Assembly (NCBI GenBank): GCA_937135995.1
Contig: CAKZOF010000689.1
Coordinates: 1-8,413 of the forward strand
Length of the DNA stretch: 8,413 bases
Direction of reading: 5' to 3'
DNA from: an uncultured Pyrinomonas sp.
Lineage (GTDB): Bacteria; Acidobacteriota; Blastocatellia; Pyrinomonadales; Pyrinomonadaceae
Part shown: piece by piece, positions 1 to 6,197 of the stretch
Layout of the letters: every line of letters starts with the position of its first letter
How positions within the stretch are numbered: position 1 is the first letter of the stretch
Made by a program: the position numbers and the translations under genes
The notes under the pieces: model-generated
The model's database searches: none
What the model was told of the DNA's origin: nothing
What the model saw: the letters and a program-made list of their open reading frames with translations, nothing else

Positions 1-591
1 GACGGCAAGCCGACCGTTCCTGTCCCGTTCGTTGACTACTTGGTCTATCCAGACCGCGAGCGCACGGAGTTTCGTGCCAGCGAAGGGCGCATCATCCAGA
101 CCAACGTCGGAACGAGCGGTTGGGTGTACGACGGGGCGGCGCGCACCCTCCGCGACATGAAACCGGACCAAATCGCCGACTTTCAACGCGCCATGCGCAC
201 CAGCTACGACAACATCGTGCGCGGCTGGTGGCGCGCCGAAGGGGCGCGCCTGAGTTACATCGGGCGGCGCGAGGCCGGCGTCGCGCGCCGCAACGAAGTG
301 GTCCGCCTCGTCTATCCGGATGGTTTCAGCGTCGAATTCGAATTCGACGCCCGGACAGGGCTGCCAGCCAAAGCGATCTACAAGCGGCGCAACGACAAAG
401 GCGAGGAATCGACCGAAGAGGATCGTTTTCTGCGTTTTCTCGATATCGACGGCGTGATGTTCCCCTTTGTGGTGGACCATTACCGCGGTGGCGTGCAGAC
501 GAGTCGGGTCAACTACGACGAAGTGGCGTTCAACCGGCCCATTCCGGATGCGCTCTTTGCGCGACCAGCCGACGCCCGTTCGGTCAAGTAG
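1..591 (+). CDS. C-terminal part of a LolA/outer-membrane-lipoprotein-sorting-like protein (5' end outside window)
   Basis: The reading frame is open from base 1 to the TAG at 589-591, giving 196 residues. There is no upstream stop, so the gene starts outside the window; the TTG at 40 is internal and not a credible start. The visible part is rich in alternating polar/hydrophobic strands (YLVYPDRERTEFRAS, NEVVRLVYPDGFSVEFEFD, GLPAKAIYKR) and ends with the FNRPIPDALFARP pattern. That strand-rich build and the closing 'P-D-LF-x-x-P' segment resemble LolA-type or COG2834 outer-membrane lipoprotein-sorting proteins, which bind lipid or lipoprotein in the periplasm. A signal peptide would lie in the missing N-terminus. 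It is transcribed towards the glycosyltransferase at 632-1810, so it belongs to a different transcript from the rest of the window. The coding frame is well supported; the family call is a judgement from overall style and could be a generic beta-rich periplasmic protein instead. Confidence 0.6.
   Translation, partial: DGKPTVPVPFVDYLVYPDRERTEFRASEGRIIQTNVGTSGWVYDGAARTLRDMKPDQIADFQRAMRTSYDNIVRGWWRAEGARLSYIGRREAGVARRNEVVRLVYPDGFSVEFEFDARTGLPAKAIYKRRNDKGEESTEEDRFLRFLDIDGVMFPFVVDHYRGGVQTSRVNYDEVAFNRPIPDALFARPADARSVK
329..350. repeat. 22-base perfect palindrome inside the first gene
   Basis: The left half reads GCGTCGAATTC and the right half is its exact reverse complement, with no loop bases. It covers the codons for Ser(part)-Val-Glu-Phe-Glu-Phe-Asp-Ala and contains two adjacent GAATTC hexamers. 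The base match is seen directly. Whether it binds a protein or merely follows from the repeated Glu-Phe codons is not known; the latter is the simpler reading. Confidence 0.6.
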
Positions 592-631
592 ACAGTGCGC
601 CGATCGCGTCGCAGTTCCGCTGTTTCGCCCG

Positions 632-1810
632 TCAATCCGCGGCGCGAACGTGTACCCGCTCCAATTCCGGTTCGTCGCTCGGTGTTCCATCCGCCGCCGG
701 GCGATTCGGTCGCGCATCGCCGGTCAAACGCGCAAACAACTCTTCGTATTGATCGACGACGTGCTCCCACGAATAGCGCTCGCGCGCACGCGCTTGCGCC
801 CGCTGGCGATAGGCGCAAACCAGCGCTCCGTCGCGCAACACGCGCTGCAGTTTCGCCGCCAGATCCTTTTCGTCCGAATAAGCGATGCCGGCCTCGCCGA
901 CGACTTCGAGGTTTTCTGGCGTAGCGAGCGTCAGCACGCAGTTGCCGTAACCCATCGCTTCCACCAGCGCTGGATGCGTTCCACCGACTTCCGTTGCATG
1001 AACGTAACAGTAAGCGTTCTGCTGCAGGGCGCGATATGCTTCGCCGAAGACGAACCCCGTGAAGATGATACGGCGATCGCTTTGCGCCCGCTGACGCAGA
1101 TCTCTGATGTAGTCGTGCGCGTAGGGCGCGTCACCGACGACGAGCAACCGGTGCGTGGTGCGCACGCGCTTGAACGCCTCGATGACCAGATGAGCGTTGT
1201 TCTCCGGCTCCAAGCGCGACACGTAGAGCACGTACCGGTTCGGCTCGACGCCCCATCGCCGGACCAACGCGCCGTCCATTCGCCGCTCGACTTCGGCGCC
1301 GTAGGCGATCATCACTGACGGACAGTTGTACTGCGCCAAATAGTAGTCCTGGATGACGCGCGCGTCGGTGACGAGTTCATCGGGCAACCACGTCGCCAAT
1401 CGCTCGGCCAGACGGTAGTAGGCACGCCCCAACCAGTTCCACTTTTTGCGTTTGTGTTCCAACCCATCGACGTTGATGGCGACCGGCGTGCCGCAGGCGC
1501 GAAGCAGCGGGACGAAGACGACGTTGGCCGCATTGCAGTAGAGCGCGACATCGTACCGTTCTGTAGCCGCGTGCAGCGTCGAGAGGAAAGCGTGGACGAT
1601 GGTGTCGAGGTATTTGTGGCGAATGGTCGGCAGCACCTTCAGCCGCACGCCGCGATATTCGATCTGTCGTGGGCTGACGTAATGCGACCGGCAATAGACG
1701 GTCACATCGTGACCGCGCGCGACGAGTCTGGTTGAAAGCTGTTCGGCGAAAGTCTCGAACCCGCCGTAGCTGGCAGGCACTCCCCGCGTCCCAAGAATGG
1801 CGATACGCAT
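632..1810 (-). CDS. DUF1972-type family 4 glycosyltransferase (rhamnosyltransferase-like)
   Basis: 392 residues from an ATG at 1808-1810 to the TGA at 632-634. The N-terminal half opens with ILGTRGVPASYGGFETFAE (residues 5-23), the signature of the DUF1972 domain found in capsule and exopolysaccharide glycosyltransferases. The second Rossmann half has YVLYVSRLEPENN (193-205) and VGGTHPALVEAMGYG (275-289), the nucleotide-sugar binding region of GT4 enzymes. The protein should adopt the GT-B fold and transfer a sugar, possibly rhamnose, from an activated donor to a lipid-linked or glycan acceptor at the inner face of the membrane. No membrane segments are evident. The last ~30 residues are a polar Pro/Asp/Glu-rich tail. 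It lies 28 bases after the other glycosyltransferase, so the two probably share a transcript, although its ribosome binding site is weak. The donor and acceptor cannot be told from sequence. Confidence 0.9.
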   Translation of the reverse strand: MRIAILGTRGVPASYGGFETFAEQLSTRLVARGHDVTVYCRSHYVSPRQIEYRGVRLKVLPTIRHKYLDTIVHAFLSTLHAATERYDVALYCNAANVVFVPLLRACGTPVAINVDGLEHKRKKWNWLGRAYYRLAERLATWLPDELVTDARVIQDYYLAQYNCPSVMIAYGAEVERRMDGALVRRWGVEPNRYVLYVSRLEPENNAHLVIEAFKRVRTTHRLLVVGDAPYAHDYIRDLRQRAQSDRRIIFTGFVFGEAYRALQQNAYCYVHATEVGGTHPALVEAMGYGNCVLTLATPENLEVVGEAGIAYSDEKDLAAKLQRVLRDGALVCAYRQRAQARARERYSWEHVVDQYEELFARLTGDARPNRPAADGTPSDEPELERVHVRAAD

Positions 1811-1838
1811 CCGATTGGTCCGTCCGATGGCGAGCGCG

Positions 1839-2954
1839 TCATGTTGCTCCCGCCGCCTTTTTGTAAGCGTCCAAAGTCAAGCGCGCCGTACGATGCCAGT
1901 TGAACTGGCGCGCGCGTTCAAGCCCGCGACGGCTGAGTTCAGCCCGCAGCGCAGCGTCCTCGATCAAACGCTCCAACGCCTCAGCCAACTCCGCCTCGTC
2001 GAACGGGTTCACCATCAAACCGGCTTCGCCGACGACCTCCGGCAAGCTGGTACGATTGCCGACGAGGACGGGCGTGCCACACTGCATCGCTTCAAGCGGG
2101 GGCAAACCGAAACCCTCGAAAAACGAGGGGTAGACGAAACACAAAGCGCCAGCGTAAAGCGGCGGCAGATCCTCTTCCGGTACGTAGTCGGTGAAAAGAA
2201 CGCGATCGCCCAATCGCTCGGCCGCGCGTAGCGTCGCTTCGAAGAGCCACGCGCGTCGGCCGACGACGACCAGACGAGGGAGCTTACCTTGCGCGCTTTT
2301 TCGTTGCAAGCGCTCGTAGGCCGCGAACAACCGACCGAGGTTCTTGCGCGGTTGAATCGAACCGACGGCCAAGATGTATGGGCCATCGATCCCGTACTGC
2401 GCGCACACGCGGCGCACTCTTTCGGCGTCGACCGGAGCGAAACGCTCCGCCGCCGCCAGCGGCGTCACGGTGATCCGATCCGGAGCGATGCCGTAGGTCG
2501 CGATCAGATCGCGGCGCGTGTATTCCGACGGGACGATGATGTGCGCCGCTCGTTTCGCCGTCCACCGGACCGTTAGCCGCAGTTGCAACCAACTCCGCCG
2601 CCGAAACGTCTCCGGCAGATGCTCGAACGCGAGATCGTGTACGGTCGCCACCACAGGACAAGGCGTGATGGGCGGAGCTGTAAACTGCACGTGGAGCAGA
2701 TCCACCCGATGCCGACACAACTGCGCGACCAAGCTCACCGGGATGCGGACCAAAGGCGTGTGCGGAAGTGTGCGGCGTAGCTCGAAGTTGGGCCAGCGAT
2801 GGGCGAACTTTCGCACGGCCTGCGACTTGGTAACGTAGAGCGTGTAGCGATTCTCGCAATCGACGGCGGCAAGCGCTTCGATCAGCCCGGTGATGTACGT
2901 TTCGTTACCGGCAAGCTTGGTTCCAACTGCATGGGCGTCGATGGCGACGTGCAT
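1839..2954 (-). CDS. Family 4 glycosyltransferase (group 1, mannosyltransferase-like)
   Basis: 371 residues from an ATG at 2952-2954 to the TGA at 1839-1841. Residues 1-16 (MHVAIDAHAVGTKLAG) and the ATVHDLAFEHLPETF segment (103-117) are typical of the N-terminal acceptor domain of GT4 enzymes of the mannosyltransferase B / WbaZ type. VPSEYTRRDL (141-150), ILAVGSIQPRKNL (194-206) and FFEGFGLPPLEAMQCGTP (278-295) form the donor-binding half. The canonical EX7E pair is intact as E280 and E288. It likely adds a hexose such as mannose to a growing O-antigen or exopolysaccharide repeat unit in the cytoplasm. It starts 22 bases after the rnhB stop and has only a weak Shine-Dalgarno sequence. It is most likely expressed by read-through from the housekeeping genes upstream. 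Family is secure; sugar specificity is unknown. Confidence 0.92.
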   Translation of the reverse strand: MHVAIDAHAVGTKLAGNETYITGLIEALAAVDCENRYTLYVTKSQAVRKFAHRWPNFELRRTLPHTPLVRIPVSLVAQLCRHRVDLLHVQFTAPPITPCPVVATVHDLAFEHLPETFRRRSWLQLRLTVRWTAKRAAHIIVPSEYTRRDLIATYGIAPDRITVTPLAAAERFAPVDAERVRRVCAQYGIDGPYILAVGSIQPRKNLGRLFAAYERLQRKSAQGKLPRLVVVGRRAWLFEATLRAAERLGDRVLFTDYVPEEDLPPLYAGALCFVYPSFFEGFGLPPLEAMQCGTPVLVGNRTSLPEVVGEAGLMVNPFDEAELAEALERLIEDAALRAELSRRGLERARQFNWHRTARLTLDAYKKAAGAT

Positions 2955-2976
2955 GGCACGACTGTCGCTGGCGGCA

Positions 2977-3621
2977 TCACGCGCTCTCCGCGCAGACGCC
3001 GCGGAAACTCCGCCGGTGCAACGGGCACGGACCGTGCGCGCGCAAGGCCGCCAGATGCGCCCGCGTTCCGTAGCCGACGTGTTGCGCGAAACCGTACTGT
3101 GGGTAGAGCGCGTCGTAGCCGCGCATCAACTGATCGCGCCACGTTTTGGCGACGACCGAAGCAGCGGCGATCGACGCCGAAAAGGCATCTCCGCCGACGA
3201 CGGCGCGTTGCGGAAGGGCGACATTCGGCAGCTCGAGATGCCCATCGATGAGCAGGAAATCGGGCTGCGGGTCGAGCCGTTCGATAGCCAGCGCCATTGC
3301 CCGGTGCGTGGCGCGCAGGATATCGAGCCGATCGATCTCGTCCGCCTCGACGGCACCGATGCCAATGGCGAGCGAAACGCGCACGAGTTCCGCGGCGATG
3401 CGCTCGCGCTCGGCGGCGGTAAGTTGCTTGGAGTCGTTCAGCTTGTGCGGAAGCGAGGCGCGCGGATCGAGGATCACGGCGGCAGCGACGACGGGACCGG
3501 CCAAGGCGCCGCGGCCGACCTCGTCCACGCCCGCCACGAAGCGAAAACCGGCCGAGCGCGCCTCTTCTTCCAGCGCGGTGCAGATGAGCCAAGGGCGCTT
3601 CTTCGCTGGCAACCGTGCCAC
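2977..3621 (-). CDS. rnhB: Ribonuclease HII
   Basis: 214 residues, the normal size for RNase HII. The enzyme cuts the RNA strand of RNA-DNA hybrids and nicks at single ribonucleotides misincorporated in DNA, starting ribonucleotide excision repair. VAGVDEVGRGALAGPVVAAA (29-48) supplies catalytic Asp33 and Glu34. LLIDG (123-127) supplies Asp126, and GDAFSASIAAASVVAKTWRD (144-163) supplies Asp145, completing the four-acid metal site. The C-terminal block YGFAQHVGYGT..H and HGPCPLHRRSF is also conserved. The start chosen is GTG at 3619-3621, because no ATG precedes the first conserved motif and GGGGAG/AAGGGG purine runs lie just upstream. It begins 21 bases after the rplS stop, in the order seen in many bacteria. 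Confidence 0.96.
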   Translation of the reverse strand: MARLPAKKRPWLICTALEEEARSAGFRFVAGVDEVGRGALAGPVVAAAVILDPRASLPHKLNDSKQLTAAERERIAAELVRVSLAIGIGAVEADEIDRLDILRATHRAMALAIERLDPQPDFLLIDGHLELPNVALPQRAVVGGDAFSASIAAASVVAKTWRDQLMRGYDALYPQYGFAQHVGYGTRAHLAALRAHGPCPLHRRSFRGVCAESA

Positions 3622-3642
3622 CCGCCCCTTCTCCCCGGCGAA

Positions 3643-4032
3643 CTAGCTTGCGGCGCCCTTCTGCTCGCTGTTGTTTTGCGCACCGCGCGTGTCGCGCTCG
3701 CGAATGCGCGACGCTTTGCCGCGCAGCTTACGCAAGTAGTAGAGCTTGGCGCGACGCACGCGACCGCGTTTGACGACATCGATGTGGTCGATGATCGTCC
3801 CATGCAGCGGGAAGATGCGCTCGACGCCGACGCCGAAGCTGGTCTTGCGTACGGTGATGGTCTCGCTCGCGCCGCGTCCGCGACGCGCGATCACAACGCC
3901 CTCGAAAGCCTGCAAGCGCTCCTTGTTCTCCGACTCCTTGATGCGCACATGGACGCGCACCGTGTCGCCCGGCCCGAAGTCGGGTAGGTTCGTGCGTAGC
4001 TGCTCTCTATCGATTTCATCCATCGGATGCAT
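3643..4032 (-). CDS. rplS: 50S ribosomal protein L19
   Basis: 129 residues starting at the ATG at 4030-4032. L19 sits at the 30S-50S interface of the large subunit. Diagnostic blocks are [15 protein letters not shown] (19-33), [14 protein letters not shown] (39-52), [13 protein letters not shown] (66-78) and [21 protein letters not shown] (90-110). The start is favoured over the in-frame TTG at 4053 because an AAGGAG sequence (minus strand, about 4043-4048) precedes the ATG by about 10 bases, whereas the TTG lies upstream of that site. The C-terminus carries about 15 extra polar residues beyond the usual ~115-residue core, which is common variation. It lies 48 bases downstream of trmD, as expected for the trmD-rplS operon. 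Confidence 0.97.
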   Translation of the reverse strand: MHPMDEIDREQLRTNLPDFGPGDTVRVHVRIKESENKERLQAFEGVVIARRGRGASETITVRKTSFGVGVERIFPLHGTIIDHIDVVKRGRVRRAKLYYLRKLRGKASRIRERDTRGAQNNSEQKGAAS

Positions 4033-4080
4033 GATGACCACTCTCCTTTTCAACCAGAATCCTTGGACGAATCAGCCTCG

Positions 4081-4842
4081 TCAAGCGCTCTGCTCTTCGC
4101 GCCGGATCTCTTCGAGGAGCCGCCGGTCCTCATCGCTCAAAGGGGCCCGCTCCAACAGGTCTGGCCGGTTGCGCCACGTCTTGCGCAACGCCTCTTTGCG
4201 ACGCCACGCGGCAACGCGCGCGTGGTGGCCGCTTACGAGCACTTCCGGCACGCGCAGGCCGCGAAATTCCGCCGGGCGCGTGTAATGCGGGCAATCGAGC
4301 ACGCCAGCGGCGAAAGATTCGTGCGCCGCCGACGTCGCGCTTCCCAGTGCGCCGGGCAGAAGCCGTACGACCGCATCGACCAACACCACCGCTGCCGGCT
4401 CGCCTCCCGACAGAACGTAATCTCCAATGGAGACCTCGTCGGTGGCCAGCGCCTCTGCCACGCGCTCGTCCACCCCCTCGTATCGCCCGCAGATGACGAC
4501 AAGGCGGTTTGCGCTCGCGGCCAGTTCTGCCGCCAGCGCTTGCGTCAGCGGCTTTCCCTGCGGCGAGAGCAGGACGACGCGCGTTCTGGCCGGCAGGTCG
4601 GTCCGGCGCCCAGCGCCGGTCAACTCCTCGACGGCGGCAAAGATCGGCTCCGGCTTGAGCACCATCCCATCGCCGCCGCCGAACGGACGGTCGTCCACCG
4701 TGCGATGGCGGTCGCTGGTCCAGCGGCGCAAATCGTGAAGATGGATCTCCACCAAACCGGCAGCTTGCGCGCGTTTCACGATCCCATACTCAAAGACCGA
4801 GGCGAAGAAACCAGGGAAGATCGTGATGATGTCGAACCTCAT
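4081..4842 (-). CDS. trmD: tRNA (guanine37-N1)-methyltransferase
   Basis: 253 residues from the ATG at 4840-4842. TrmD methylates G37 next to the anticodon with S-adenosylmethionine, preventing +1 frameshifting; it is a SPOUT-family trefoil-knot homodimer. Seen in order: MRFDIITIFPGFF (1-13), DDRPFGGGDGMV (50-61), LLSPQGKPL (91-99), the knot motifs VICGRYEGVDERV (116-128) and SIGDYVLSGGE (138-148), the conserved Arg160 in VVRLLPG, and LDCPHYTRPAEFRG (182-195). The start matches the family N-terminus; an in-frame TTG/ATG 75-78 bases upstream would add an unconserved leader of about 26 residues and is judged less likely. One oddity: counting 15 residues from Arg160, the position equivalent to catalytic Asp169 of the E. 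coli enzyme is Glu175 (HESF instead of EDSF). The rest of the site looks intact, so an active enzyme is expected. Confidence 0.96.
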   Translation of the reverse strand: MRFDIITIFPGFFASVFEYGIVKRAQAAGLVEIHLHDLRRWTSDRHRTVDDRPFGGGDGMVLKPEPIFAAVEELTGAGRRTDLPARTRVVLLSPQGKPLTQALAAELAASANRLVVICGRYEGVDERVAEALATDEVSIGDYVLSGGEPAAVVLVDAVVRLLPGALGSATSAAHESFAAGVLDCPHYTRPAEFRGLRVPEVLVSGHHARVAAWRRKEALRKTWRNRPDLLERAPLSDEDRRLLEEIRREEQSA

Positions 4843-4944
4843 CCGTCGCTGCTCGGGCGTCGTTCCGACGTTGGAAATTGCAAAGCTTCCTGCGTCCCCC
4901 CGCACGCAGCGTTCCATCAATCAGGACGACAGCGGCGCTCCTCG

Positions 4945-5499
4945 CTACAGCTCAAGCAAGCCTTCCGGCGCGTCGACGCGGATCAGCTTGCGTTCCACGT
5001 CTATTTCGACGCAGATCTCCTCGGCCAACGGGATCAGGTAGTCGCGCCCGGTTTCGCGTTCGCTCTCGACGATCAAGTTCGGCGTCCCGCCCGTTTGCCA
5101 AACGGCGCGCACGCGACCGAGCGCTTCGCCCGTCACCGTTTCGACGCGACAATCTTGGAGCTGCCACTCGTAAAACTCCCCTTCGCCGAGCGGCACGCAT
5201 TCGGTTTCCAAAACGGCAAGCGTGCAACCGACCAACTGCTGCGCGCTTTCGATCCGATCGTAGCCGGCGAATTTCAGCACCAGTCGCCCTTGGTGAAACC
5301 AGTGGCTCTCGATGACAAGCACACGCCGCTCGCCGCCGGGCGCAACGGCGATCAACCGCTGGAGACCAGCGAAACGTTCTGGGAAATCGGTCAGCACGTC
5401 GGCGACCACCTCTCCGCGCGTGCCACGCGTTCGCGCGACGCGGGCGACCGCCACCAGATCATCGATCGAATCATTTTGCAACGCCGCTTGCCCGCTCAT
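4945..5499 (-). CDS. rimM: Ribosome maturation factor RimM
   Basis: 184 residues from the ATG at 5497-5499. RimM binds S19 and helps fold the head of the 30S subunit (16S helices 31/33b). The N-terminal RimM beta-barrel is seen in LVAVARVARTRGTRGEVV (15-32), followed by VESxWFHQGRLVLKF-type strands. The C-terminal PRC-barrel begins at EGEFYEWQLQDCRVET (106-121), with TGEALGRV (123-130) and the DYLIPLAEE-type element (153-161). The usual 'PHG' before the RGE motif reads 'RTRG' here, a mild departure. It follows khpA after 89 bases and precedes trmD by 102 bases, in the usual rpsP-rimM-trmD-rplS context. The Shine-Dalgarno match is weak. Confidence 0.95.
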   Translation of the reverse strand: MSGQAALQNDSIDDLVAVARVARTRGTRGEVVADVLTDFPERFAGLQRLIAVAPGGERRVLVIESHWFHQGRLVLKFAGYDRIESAQQLVGCTLAVLETECVPLGEGEFYEWQLQDCRVETVTGEALGRVRAVWQTGGTPNLIVESERETGRDYLIPLAEEICVEIDVERKLIRVDAPEGLLEL

Positions 5500-5588
5500 T
5501 CTGCCGTTGCAACAGGGGTCAGGGCCGCCAAGGCATCGCTCGCCAACGGCAAACTCCGCCGGATCCGTCGAACCTCGCTCGCACGAGC

Positions 5589-5819
5589 CTATTCAGCGAT
5601 CTGCAGGTTGTAGCGCCGTTTATGCTTTTCGCCCGCTGCCTGCAACACTGTGCGCAGCGCCTGCGCCGTACGCCCTTGTCGCCCAATGACGCGCCCGATA
5701 TCCTGCGGCGCAACGTGCACCTCGATGGTCACCGCACGATCGCGTTCGACCGCGCGAACCATCACCGCCTCGGGATCGCTCGCCAAGGCCTTGACGACCA
5801 TCTCCACCGCTTCTTTCAT
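5589..5819 (-). CDS. khpA: KH-domain RNA-binding protein KhpA (YlqC family)
   Basis: 76 residues from the ATG at 5817-5819 to the TAG at 5589-5591, the standard size of YlqC/KhpA proteins. The protein is essentially one KH domain. Residues 1-12 (MKEAVEMVVKAL) form the first helix, and VTIEVHVAPQDIGRVIGRQG (30-49) contains the RNA-binding GxxG loop as G46-R-Q-G49. AQALRTVL (52-59) forms the following helix. In Firmicutes and others KhpA pairs with KhpB/Jag and binds many RNAs, affecting cell division and envelope synthesis; no khpB is in this window. The reading frame stays open upstream to about 6062, but that part is a shadow of rpsP. A GGGAG sequence about 12 bases before the ATG supports this start. 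It sits between rpsP and rimM, its usual place. Confidence 0.94.
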   Translation of the reverse strand: MKEAVEMVVKALASDPEAVMVRAVERDRAVTIEVHVAPQDIGRVIGRQGRTAQALRTVLQAAGEKHKRRYNLQIAE

Positions 5820-5838
5820 GCTCGCGCTCGACTCCCGG

Positions 5839-6117
5839 TTATGATTGGCTGGCGCCCGAAGCGGTCTCTTCTCCTTGCGTCTGCTTTCCATAACGATTGA
5901 TGAGTCGTCGCACGATGTCGGTCGGCTGCGCGCCCTTCTCCATCCAATACTGGATCCGATCCATGCGTAAACGCACTTCGGCTGGATTCTGCGTCGGATT
6001 GTAGAAGCCGACGTTCTCCAAATAGGCGCCATCGCGCTTGGAAAGCTTCTCTTTGACGACAATGCGGTACGAAGGTTTCTTCTTCGACCCCATGCGCATG
6101 AGTCTGATCGCTAACAA
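5839..6117 (-). CDS. rpsP: 30S ribosomal protein S16 (TTG start)
   Basis: 92 residues, from a TTG at 6115-6117 to the TAA at 5839-5841. S16 is an early-binding protein that stabilises the 5' domain of 16S rRNA. The sequence LAIRLMRMGSKKKPSYRIVV (2-21), then SKRDGAYLENVGFYNPTQNP (26-45) and RIQYWMEKGAQPTD (53-66), is unmistakable. The start is decided by the ribosome site: a perfect AGGAGG (minus strand, 6125-6130) lies 7 bases before the TTG and yields the family N-terminus. The later ATGs (codons 7 and 9) would cut off the first beta strand. The tail after residue 78 is a polar extension. It follows ffh after 80 bases and precedes khpA by 19. Confidence 0.96.
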   Translation of the reverse strand: MLAIRLMRMGSKKKPSYRIVVKEKLSKRDGAYLENVGFYNPTQNPAEVRLRMDRIQYWMEKGAQPTDIVRRLINRYGKQTQGEETASGASQS

Positions 6118-6124
6118 CGCTCTA

Positions 6125-6130
6125 CCTCCT
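6125..6130 (-). promoter_or_regulatory. Consensus Shine-Dalgarno AGGAGG for rpsP
   Basis: On the minus strand AGGAGG is followed by 7 bases (TAGAGCG) and then TTG. It is the strongest ribosome binding site in the window and fixes the non-ATG start of rpsP. Confidence 0.85.
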
Positions 6131-6197
6131 GAATCACTGTTTTGCCGTCGATCCTCGCCCGGCCATATCTCCACGTGCGGGAATCCTTTCGGTGTTT

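Noticed and set aside
2890..3987. Plus-strand open frame of 365 codons
   Set aside because: It is antisense to rnhB, rplS and the start of a glycosyltransferase; no recognisable motif.
5500..5588. Regulatory element between khpA and rimM
   Set aside because: Only a tiny GCTCG/CGAGC inverted repeat with a 2-base loop is present; no promoter or terminator could be supported.
4027..5613. Plus-strand open frame of 528 codons
   Set aside because: It is antisense to the well-recognised rimM and trmD genes, has no domain-like sequence, and is typical of opposite-strand open frames in GC-rich coding DNA.
5820..6062. N-terminal extension of the KH-domain protein
   Set aside because: The extra residues overlap rpsP out of frame and are unlike any KhpA; the ATG at 5819 gives the standard 76-residue protein.
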